Below are positions 56,544-64,000 of a DNA stretch of 64,000 nt, one piece after another (the stretch's first letter is position 1; each line of letters opens with the position of its first letter). The position numbers and the translations under genes are program-made. Under the pieces are notes generated by a model. The model was not told where the DNA came from. It searched no databases and worked only from the letters and a program-made list of their open reading frames with translations. The DNA is from Methylocystis sp. Sn-Cys (GTDB lineage: Bacteria; Pseudomonadota; Alphaproteobacteria; Rhizobiales; Beijerinckiaceae). The stretch spans positions 248,001-312,000 of the forward strand of contig NZ_JAERVJ010000001.1 of the NCBI RefSeq assembly GCF_016745395.1. The letters are read 5' to 3'.

Positions 56544-57842
56544 TTACTTACCGATGCAAAAGCGGGCGAACACAGCTTCGAGAACGTCTTCGACATCCAT
56601 CGCGCCGACGATACGCCCAAGCGCTCTTCCGGCGGAACGTAAATCTTCCGCGACGAATTCCAAGTCCTTTTCGCTTGTCAGAACCGAGACGAGGCAGGCC
56701 GCGGCGGCCGAAATGGCCGTGCGGTGACGCTCGCGGATGAGCAGCGCAGAAGCCCCGTCACCCAAGCGCTGTTTTGCGAACGCGCCCACTTCCTTCAAGA
56801 GGGCGTCCACGCCCGCGCTCGTTTTTGCGGAAATCCCAAGCCAGCCAGCGGGGGCTGGCGCTAAATCCGTCTTGGTCGCAATCTTCAACACATCGACTTG
56901 CGCCGCCATCTCCGGCGTTGGCTCCTGAGCGTCCGGGGACAGCCAGAGGACGAGATCAGCCGTTCCGATCCGCTCAAGCACCCGATCGACGCCAATCCGC
57001 TCAATTTCGTCCGCCGCGTCGCGCAGGCCCGCGGTGTCGACGAAGGTCACCGGCAATCCCTCGACGTCGAGATGCGCCTCGATCATGTCCCGCGTCGTGC
57101 CCGGGGTGGGCGATACGATTGCGAGGTCGCGGCGCGCCAGCGCGTTGAGGAGCGTCGATTTCCCGGCATTAGGCGCGCCGAGGATCATTACGAGGAAGCC
57201 CTCGCGCATTCGCTCGGAGGCGGGGGCCGCTTTCAGCGCGGCGTGCATCTCCACAAGCAAGGGCTCCAGCAATTGGCGTAGCCGCGCTTGATCGAAATTC
57301 CCGACGTCGCTTTCGTCGCTGAAATCCAGTTCAGCCTCGACGAGCGCCAGAGCCTCGATCAGCGCGGCGCGCCAACGCTCGACCTCGCGCCGCAATGCGC
57401 CGCCGGCAATGCGCAACGCCTGCCGCCGCTGCGCCTCCGTCTGGGCGTCGATGAGATCGGCAAGCGCCTCCGCCTGGGAGAGGTCGAGCTTGCCATTTGC
57501 GAAGCCGCGCCGCGCGAATTCGCCGGGCTCAGCCATTCGCAAACCGGGTCGCCGGGAAAGCGCTGATAATACGCCGTCGACAACGGCGCGGCCGCCATGG
57601 AGATGAAGCTCGGCGTAATCTTCCCCCGTTGCCGAATGGGGGGCAGGGAAAAAGAATGTCAGACCCCGGTCAAGCTCTTCGCCATTGGCCGGGTCACGCA
57701 GCGTCGCAAGACGCAAGACGCGGGGATCGGGAACGCCGCCCGTGACGTCAGTGAGAACCTGCTGCACGGCCTGCCCGGATAGACGGATCACCGCAATAGC
57801 GGCGCGACCGGGGCCAGTGCCAAGCGCGAAGATCGTGTCCAT
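56544..57842 (-). CDS. mnmE: tRNA modification GTPase MnmE
   Basis: 432 residues. The N-terminal tetrahydrofolate-binding domain starts [23 protein letters not shown]-domain motifs [16 protein letters not shown] and the C-terminal FCIGK (the catalytic C-x-G-K end) are present. Partner of MnmG. Upstream of it the rho terminator and gene lie on the same strand. Confidence 0.98.
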   Translation of the reverse strand: MDTIFALGTGPGRAAIAVIRLSGQAVQQVLTDVTGGVPDPRVLRLATLRDPANGEELDRGLTFFFPAPHSATGEDYAELHLHGGRAVVDGVLSALSRRPGLRMAEPGEFARRGFANGKLDLSQAEALADLIDAQTEAQRRQALRIAGGALRREVERWRAALIEALALVEAELDFSDESDVGNFDQARLRQLLEPLLVEMHAALKAAPASERMREGFLVMILGAPNAGKSTLLNALARRDLAIVSPTPGTTRDMIEAHLDVEGLPVTFVDTAGLRDAADEIERIGVDRVLERIGTADLVLWLSPDAQEPTPEMAAQVDVLKIATKTDLAPAPAGWLGISAKTSAGVDALLKEVGAFAKQRLGDGASALLIRERHRTAISAAAACLVSVLTSEKDLEFVAEDLRSAGRALGRIVGAMDVEDVLEAVFARFCIGK

Positions 57843-58039
57843 AGGTCAGGCCGCGCGCCACGGTTGAAGGACGGTCAGAATGACATTGCCGACGTTCGGG
57901 AACAAGCGAGGCTCGGAACTGGGCAAGTCCTCCGGCCGGTCTTTGGCGTAAGCGTCGTCCCGCTCTGGACCGGCCGCGTTCGTCGGCGTGGATGGCCGGG
58001 ACGAGCCCGGCCATGACGGTTCCCAAGGTCTGTGAACGC

Positions 58040-58079
58040 GAACCAAAAAGACAAAGTGGGCGCATCACTATGCGCCCAC
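58040..58079 (-). terminator. Intrinsic terminator of rho
   Basis: GTGGGCGCAT (58056-58065) pairs with ATGCGCCCAC (58070-58079); on the minus strand it is followed by TTTGTCTTTTTGG. Starts four bases after the rho stop codon. The remaining gap 57843-58039 shows nothing recognisable. Confidence 0.88.
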
Positions 58080-58082
58080 GCC

Positions 58083-59348
<1,266 letters not shown>

Positions 59349-59502
59349 GTGGGCCTTCGAAGGAGACAAGCGTTCAGGAGAGCGGGCAAGATGCGGGAAG
59401 ACTTTTCCCGAGCGCCGGAGGGAATCGGCGGTCGTCGATACGACTATCTGCCAGAGGTAAGGTCACCTACATAAATCTTTTTCGAATCGGACGCAAGAGC
59501 GT

Positions 59503-59922
59503 TCAAAACGGCTTCACGATCACCATGACGACGATCCCGAACATGAGCAGCGTCGGGAGCTCGTTGATTATCCTGAAATAGCGAGCGGGATGGGTGTTTG
59601 CGTCTCCCGCGAACCGACCCAATAAAACGCCGTCGTGGATATGCATTGCCGTCAGCAAGACGACGAGCGTTGCTTTCACATGAAACCAGGGATGCTGAAA
59701 CGCGCCGCTATCCACGGCCATGAACAGCCCCGTCAGCCAAGCGACGACCATCGCCGGGGTCATGATGACGCGGTAAAGCCTACGCTCCATAATCTTGAAG
59801 GTTTCCGACTGCCGGCCGGGCGCCGCCTCGGCGTGATAGACGAAAAGCCGCGGCAGATAGAGCAGGCCGGCCATCCAGGCGATGATGGCGATGACGTGCA
59901 AGGCCTTGATCCAAAGATACAT
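59503..59922 (-). CDS. hemJ: Protoporphyrinogen oxidase HemJ
   Basis: 139 residues with four membrane helices (YLWIKALHVIAIIAWMAGLLYLPRLF, MTPAMVVAWLTGLFMAV, ATLVVLLTAMHIHDGVLL, LLMFGIVVMVIVKPF). The conserved first-helix His and the Arg of YLPRLFVYH are present. Oxidises protoporphyrinogen IX in heme synthesis. Ends 24 bases from the hemE stop on the same strand, a functional pair with it. Confidence 0.93.
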   Translation of the reverse strand: MYLWIKALHVIAIIAWMAGLLYLPRLFVYHAEAAPGRQSETFKIMERRLYRVIMTPAMVVAWLTGLFMAVDSGAFQHPWFHVKATLVVLLTAMHIHDGVLLGRFAGDANTHPARYFRIINELPTLLMFGIVVMVIVKPF

Positions 59923-59946
59923 AAACCCGCTCCAGCCCCGGTGAAA

Positions 59947-60975
59947 TCAGCCGCGTCGCACCCGCGCCACGAGCCTCTCGACATTCTCGATCGGCGTCTG
60001 CGGCAAAATCCCATGGCCGAGATTGAAAATATGCGGTCGGCCTTTGAAGGCGTCGAGAACCGAATCGACCTCCCGATCGAGCGCCGCACCGCCGGCCAGC
60101 AGCGCCAGCGGATCGAGATTGCCCTGGAGGCACACGTTGGCGGCGGTTTCGGCCACGGCCCATTTGGGATCGAGCGCCGTATCGAGCCCATAGCCATCGG
60201 CATGGAGCTTTCTGGTGAGCGCAGGTAGCTGCGCATCGGCGCCGCGCACGAAAGCGATGACCGGCGTTTGCGGGCTCTTCTCCTTCAGCCGCGCGACCAT
60301 GCGCGCAATCGGGCGCGCGCACCAGGCTTCGAATTCATTGGCGGGCAGAACCCCCGCCCAGGAGTCGAAAATCTGAATCGCTTCGACCCCGGCCGCGATC
60401 TGAGCGAGCAGATAATCGACCGAGGCGTCGACGAGCCGGTCGATGAGCTGCTGGAAAGCCTCAGGGTGGCGAAAGGCGAAAAGCCGCGCCGGCGCCTGAT
60501 CCGGCGTGCCCTTGCCGGCGATCATATAGCTTGCGACCGTCCAGGGTGCGCCGCAAAAGCCGATGAAGGCGACGTCGGCGGGAAGCTCGGATTTCACACG
60601 GTCGATGGTTTCGAAAACCGGAGAAAGCTTCTCGATCTCGAATGCGCCAAGCTTAGTCACGCCCTCCGGCGTCTCGATTGGATCGAGCCTTGGGCCCTCG
60701 CCGCTCTCGAAGGAGACCGTCTGGCCCATGGCGTCGGGCACGACGAGAATATCGGAAAACAGGATCGCCGCGTCGAAATGGAAGCGGCGGATCGGCTGCA
60801 GCGTCACCTCCGCCGCCATGGCCGGCGTGTAGCAGAAGTCGAGGAAGCTTTTCGCCTTGGCGCGCAGCTCGCGATATTCGGGCAGATAGCGTCCCGCCTG
60901 ACGCATCAGCCAGAGTGGCGGAACCTCATGCGCATTGCCGCGAAGGGCGGATATCAGGCGTTTTTCCTCTGACAA
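59947..60975 (-). CDS. hemE: Uroporphyrinogen decarboxylase
   Basis: 342 residues from TTG at 60975, with GGGGA upstream. Removes four carboxyl groups to give coproporphyrinogen III. PLWLMRQAGRYLPEYRELRAKA and FCGAPWTVASYMIAGKGT are present. Flanks the putative origin, as hemE does in Caulobacter. Confidence 0.97.
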   Translation of the reverse strand: MSEEKRLISALRGNAHEVPPLWLMRQAGRYLPEYRELRAKAKSFLDFCYTPAMAAEVTLQPIRRFHFDAAILFSDILVVPDAMGQTVSFESGEGPRLDPIETPEGVTKLGAFEIEKLSPVFETIDRVKSELPADVAFIGFCGAPWTVASYMIAGKGTPDQAPARLFAFRHPEAFQQLIDRLVDASVDYLLAQIAAGVEAIQIFDSWAGVLPANEFEAWCARPIARMVARLKEKSPQTPVIAFVRGADAQLPALTRKLHADGYGLDTALDPKWAVAETAANVCLQGNLDPLALLAGGAALDREVDSVLDAFKGRPHIFNLGHGILPQTPIENVERLVARVRRG

Positions 60976-61035
60976 TTGGTATTCCCCGCTTCGCTCGGCT
61001 CCGGTGAACCCAGACCTAGCCCGAACGCGATAAAA

Positions 61036-61050
61036 TTAAAAACCCTTTAA
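61036..61050. promoter_or_regulatory. CtrA-type binding site in the origin
   Basis: TTAA at 61036-61039 and TTAA at 61047-61050 with exactly seven bases between match the CtrA consensus TTAA-N7-TTAA. A half site TTAACCA follows at 61073-61079 and TTAA pairs with six-base spacing at 61094-61107. Confidence 0.65.
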
Positions 61051-61217
61051 AAAAGGGATGATTTACTTTTTATTAACCAATGCGCCGCAGAGGTTAATTT
61101 TCGTTAACACTTTGCCCACAGCCTCAGCTGAATCTGGATAAGTTGGGGCAGCCAGAGCCGGACAGCGGGAATAGGGCGTATAACACGTTTTTACAGTTAT
61201 TTACGTCTATCCTTCCT

Positions 61218-61226
61218 TGTGGAAAA
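61218..61226 (-). promoter_or_regulatory. DnaA box
   Basis: TTTTCCACA on the minus strand, the usual alphaproteobacterial DnaA box. A second, TCTGGATAA at 61133-61141, matches TGTGGATAA in eight of nine positions. Confidence 0.7.
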
Positions 61227-61406
61227 CAGGCGCATTGGCTGTTTATGAGTCATGAGTCGCGGATTCACGGCGAATCCAGCGACAGGGAGAACCCTGTTGA
61301 TGGATTGGGGCGGATATGCCCAGCAGTCGACAGGGTGGTCCTTGCGGCCGCATAATTGTCCCCGCTTTCCCTCCTTCCAGCCGAGCCTGTGGATCGAGCC
61401 CTTACC

Positions 61407-62033
61407 GTGAGCGACGTCGCTTCCTTCCCCTTCTGGCGCGCCTCCGCGCCGCTGATTCTCGCCTCCAAAAGCGCGGGCCGGCGGCAGGTGCTCGCGCAGG
61501 CGGGAATTCCCTTCGATTGCCGTCCCGTCGATCTCGATGAACGCGCGATCGAATCATCGCTCGGCCCGGTTGGCGCCGATGCGATCGCTCAGGCTTTGGC
61601 GAGAGCGAAGGCCTCCGCCGCATCAGTGGCTGAACGCGGGCGCCTCGTCTTGGGCGCGGATCAGGTCGCGAGCTGTGAGGGCCGGATTTTCGGCAAGCCG
61701 GAGAATAGGGAGAAAGCGGCCGAGCTATTGAGTTTCCTGTCCGGCCGCCGACACCGTTTGCATTCGGCGATCGCTCTGTGCCGGGACGGCGCAGTTTGCT
61801 TCGAGACCGTCGTCCACGCCGATCTCGCCATGCGGGAGCTGAGCGCGGCGTTCATCGATGATTATCTCGACGCGATGGGCGCGGCGGCCTTCACGAGCGC
61901 CGGGGCCTATCAGGTCGAAGGGCTCGGCGCGCATCTCTTCTCCGAGGTCTGCGGCGATCATTGGACCATCATGGGCATGCCGATCCTGCCGCTTCTCGAC
62001 GCCTTGCGCCGTCTTGGCGCGCTCGCCGCGTGA
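61407..62033 (+). CDS. maf: Maf-like nucleotide pyrophosphatase
   Basis: 208 residues from GTG at 61407 (a TTG at 61356 would extend into the origin). [19 protein letters not shown] and the catalytic [18 protein letters not shown] are present. Hydrolyses non-canonical nucleoside triphosphates. First rightward gene of the origin. Stop overlaps a GTG in frame with coaE. Confidence 0.93.
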   Translation: MSDVASFPFWRASAPLILASKSAGRRQVLAQAGIPFDCRPVDLDERAIESSLGPVGADAIAQALARAKASAASVAERGRLVLGADQVASCEGRIFGKPENREKAAELLSFLSGRRHRLHSAIALCRDGAVCFETVVHADLAMRELSAAFIDDYLDAMGAAAFTSAGAYQVEGLGAHLFSEVCGDHWTIMGMPILPLLDALRRLGALAA

Positions 62034-62041
62034 GCCGGGCG

Positions 62042-62629
62042 ATGTTGCGCGTCGGCCTGACCGGCTCCATCGGCATGGGGAAATCGACGACCGCGCAAAT
62101 GTTCCGCGAGGCGGGCGTCCCCGTGCTCGATTCCGACCAGATCGTCCATGACCTCTATCGCGGCCCCGCCGTCGCGCCGATCGAGGCGGCCTTTCCGGGC
62201 GTGAGCGTCGATGGCGTCGTCGATCGCGGAAGGCTGGCGGCGCAGGTGCTTGCCGACCCACAAGCATTGAAACGTCTCGAGGCGATCGTTCATCCGCTGG
62301 TCTGGGCGGCGCGGGATGATTTTTTGAACGAGCAGGAGAAAAAGGGCGCGTCGATTGTCGTCTATGACGTGCCGCTCCTTTTCGAGACGGGGGCGGAAAA
62401 GAGCGTCGACGCGATTGTCGTCGTCTCTGCGCCGGAAGATGTGCAAAAGGCCCGTGTCCTGGCGCGGCCGGGCATGACGGAAGAGAAATTCGCGGCCATT
62501 CTCGCTAAACAGGTTCCGGACGCCGAAAAACGCGCCCGCGCGGACTTTATCGTGCACACCGAGAAGGGGATCGAAGCGGCGCGGCGGGAAGTGCAGGCCA
62601 TTCTCGATGAGCTCGAAAGAAGAAGATGA
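62042..62629 (+). CDS. coaE: Dephospho-CoA kinase
   Basis: 195 residues from the ATG at 62042; a GTG at 62030 overlapping the maf stop (GTGA) is an alternative. P-loop [18 protein letters not shown], and the substrate DYVPLLFE-type segment [15 protein letters not shown] is present. Last step of coenzyme A synthesis. In most Hyphomicrobiales aroE lies between maf and coaE; here it does not. Confidence 0.95.
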   Translation: MLRVGLTGSIGMGKSTTAQMFREAGVPVLDSDQIVHDLYRGPAVAPIEAAFPGVSVDGVVDRGRLAAQVLADPQALKRLEAIVHPLVWAARDDFLNEQEKKGASIVVYDVPLLFETGAEKSVDAIVVVSAPEDVQKARVLARPGMTEEKFAAILAKQVPDAEKRARADFIVHTEKGIEAARREVQAILDELERRR

Positions 62630-62777
62630 CCCGCCGCCGGGTAAAAGCGGGTGGCGAAAGGCGGTAGACTTTCTCGCCGATCTTCTCGACGGTCTGGAGT
62701 TCGTCGGATGGTTTTTGAAGCTTGCGTTCACCCTCATCCGCTGGGTGTTCGGCCTTCTGTGGCGCCTTGTCGAATGA
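62607..62777 (+). CDS. Small membrane-associated ORF
   Basis: 56 residues from an ATG at 62607 that overlaps the coaE end by 23 bases. A charged N-terminus ([14 protein letters not shown]) precedes an amphipathic-to-hydrophobic helix with repeated aromatic residues ([27 protein letters not shown]). The start is placed to couple with coaE and the stop lies 14 bases before the dnaQ ATG, exactly filling the gap. No family recognised; codon use looks coding. Confidence 0.5.
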   Translation: MSSKEEDDPPPGKSGWRKAVDFLADLLDGLEFVGWFLKLAFTLIRWVFGLLWRLVE

Positions 62778-62791
62778 GAGATTGAAGTCCG

Positions 62792-63514
62792 ATGCGCGAG
62801 ATTGTTTTCGATACGGAAACCACCGGCCTCGATCCTTTTAAGGGCGATCGTGTCGTCGAAATCGGCGCCGTCGAGATTTTGAATCTCATTCCCACCGGCC
62901 GCGTTTTTCACGTCTATATCGATCCTGAGCGTGACATGCCGGAAGAGGCTTTCCGCGTTCACGGGCTGTCACGGGAATTCCTCGCCCAGCATAAAAAATT
63001 CGCCGAGATCACGCGCGAGTTCATCGATTTTCTCGAAGACTCGCCGATGGTCGCCCATAACGCCGAATTCGACGTGCGCTTCATCAACGCCGAATTCGCG
63101 TTGCAGAAGCTGCCGCCGCTCGCGCCTGCGCGCATCGTCGATACGCTCGCCATGGCGCGCCGGCTGCATCCGGGAAGCCCGGCCTCGCTCGACGCGCTTT
63201 GCCAGCGCTACGGGGTCGACCTGTCGCGCCGCGACAAGCACGGGGCGCTCCTTGACGCCGGGCTGTTGGCGGAAGTCTATGCGGAGCTGCGCGGCGGACG
63301 CCAGGCGGCGCTCTCGCTCGCGACGGTCGGCCGCACGCGCCGCGCGCAGACTGGCGATCTGCTGCGCGCCCGTCCCGAACCCTTGCCGAGCCGTCTGACG
63401 GCGCAAGAAGAAGAGGCGCATCTCGCTTTTGTCGGGGGCCTCAAATCGGCGATCTGGGAAAAATATCTGCCCAAAAAACAAGAAGGCGGAGAGCAATCGC
63501 CCTCCGCCGCGTGA
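62792..63514 (+). CDS. dnaQ: DNA polymerase III epsilon subunit (3'-5' proofreading exonuclease)
   Basis: 240 residues. DEDDh exonuclease motifs: FDTETTGLD (Asp-x-Glu) at the start, MVAHNAEFDVRFIN in the middle and HGALLDAGLLAEVY with the catalytic His-x(4)-Asp. Proofreads during replication as part of the polymerase core. Usual neighbour of coaE near the origin. A C-terminal region of about 60 residues binds the alpha subunit. Confidence 0.97.
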   Translation: MREIVFDTETTGLDPFKGDRVVEIGAVEILNLIPTGRVFHVYIDPERDMPEEAFRVHGLSREFLAQHKKFAEITREFIDFLEDSPMVAHNAEFDVRFINAEFALQKLPPLAPARIVDTLAMARRLHPGSPASLDALCQRYGVDLSRRDKHGALLDAGLLAEVYAELRGGRQAALSLATVGRTRRAQTGDLLRARPEPLPSRLTAQEEEAHLAFVGGLKSAIWEKYLPKKQEGGEQSPSAA

Positions 63515-63540
63515 ATCGTTTTATCCCGCTTGATGGGTTC

Positions 63541-63690
63541 AGCGTCACCAGACGCTCGCAAAGCGAGCGATCGGGAATCCAGAATAGAACTGGCGCTCTT
63601 GCGGCTCTGGATTCCCGGTCGGGCTTTCAGCCCGCCGGGAATGACAAATTCGAATGCGAGCTGCTCAACCGTTAACGGTGTGAATTAGAA
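63541..63690 (-). repeat. Family A palindromic repeat, copy A6
   Basis: Core 63541-63647 in inverted orientation, with flank GAGCTGCTCAACCGTTAACG, a diverged form of the A3 and A4 flank. Lies between the convergent dnaQ and secB genes. The left end is missing a few bases compared with A3. Confidence 0.8.
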
Positions 63691-63695
63691 CAACC

Positions 63696-64000
63696 TCAGG
63701 CGTTCGCGACCGGCGGCTGAGCGGCGGCTTCGGCGGCCTTCTGCTGGTAAAGCGCGACGAAATCGATCGGGTCGACGTAGAGCGGCGGGAAGCCGCCGTC
63801 GCGCGTGGCGTCAGCTACGATCTGGCGGACGAAGGGGAACAGCAGGCGCGGGCATTCGATCATCACGATGGGATGAATCTGCTCCTGCGGAATGTTGATG
63901 AGGCGGAAGACGCCGCCATATTCCAGGTCGAGCTTGAACAGCAGGCCCGCGCCCTCGCCGGCCTTGGCGTCGAGGGTGAGCGTCACCTCGAAGTCGGCCG
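63696..64000 (-). CDS. secB: Protein-export chaperone SecB, C-terminal part
   Basis: Open to the right edge, so the start is outside. The visible 101 residues include [30 protein letters not shown] and the conserved [38 protein letters not shown], the tetramer-forming and substrate-binding core. Delivers preproteins to SecA. Convergent with dnaQ, its usual place. Confidence 0.97.
   Translation of the reverse strand, partial: ADFEVTLTLDAKAGEGAGLLFKLDLEYGGVFRLINIPQEQIHPIVMIECPRLLFPFVRQIVADATRDGGFPPLYVDPIDFVALYQQKAAEAAAQPPVANA

Larger units (their letters stand above)
60976..61406. other. oriC: Candidate chromosome replication origin (oriC/Cori-like)
   Basis: The 431-base gap between hemE and maf is much more AT-rich than its surroundings in 61028-61110 and contains a TTAA-N7-TTAA CtrA site, further TTAA sites, a perfect TTTTCCACA DnaA box (61218-61226, minus), a near match TCTGGATAA (61133-61141) and weaker ones. 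GANTC sites (61263, 61274) could be CcrM targets. hemE and maf genes are transcribed away from it. Synteny with Caulobacter Cori strongly supports the call. Function not tested here. Confidence 0.75.

Overview
The window is a high-GC alphaproteobacterial chromosome segment. Gene orders typical of Hyphomicrobiales (Rhizobiales) recur: lptB-rpoN-hpf-ptsN, phyR/nepR-ecfG, fabD-fabG-acpP-fabF-mltG-yicC-gmk, purL-bolA-grxD, and rho-mnmE-mnmG-rsmG-parA-parB with hemJ-hemE, then maf-coaE-dnaQ-secB. A Methylocystaceae/Beijerinckiaceae-type host is my best guess from the style of the proteins, but that is inference.

Layout. Bases 1-2740 hold a DJ-1/PfpI gene end, cobS, a J-domain protein and bolA. Bases 2740-6300 are an AT-richer insertion with a DNA methyltransferase, a Z1-domain SF2 helicase and a small partner protein, read as a restriction/defence island. 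Bases 6480-12180 mix accessory and housekeeping genes (glycosyltransferase, serC, a vapBC pair, an L,D-transpeptidase, a cNMP-binding membrane protein). Bases 12350-18000 carry leuD and lptB-(histidine-kinase-like)-rpoN-hpf-ptsN. Bases 18000-20400 carry a KGG protein and the general stress response locus phyR | nepR-ecfG with a recognisable EcfG promoter. Bases 20470-33500 carry fumC, hydrolases, a UdgX-type uracil-DNA glycosylase, class I lysK, an orphan antitoxin with a 21-codon toxin remnant, a beta-hydroxyacid dehydrogenase, moaA and acs. Bases 33600-35700 are accessory (two unknown genes and a Tat-exported deaminase). Bases 35750-46850 carry fatty-acid synthesis, mltG, yicC, gmk, rsmA and pdxA. 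Bases 47100-51830 carry grxD, bolA, purL and an OmpW-type porin.

Bases 52260-64000 look like the replication-origin region. parB, parA, rsmG, mnmG, mnmE, rho, hemJ and hemE all run leftward; maf, coaE and dnaQ run rightward. The AT-rich gap between hemE and maf holds a TTAA-N7-TTAA CtrA-type site and DnaA-box matches, as at Caulobacter Cori. Two perfect 16-bp parS palindromes lie in rsmG and between mnmE and mnmG, so the partition genes sit with their own centromere sites.

At least four families of palindromic intergenic repeats are scattered through the host backbone and are concentrated in gaps between convergent genes. No tRNA, rRNA, CRISPR array, insertion sequence or prophage was recognised. 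Because of the high GC, long antisense open frames are common; they were left out.
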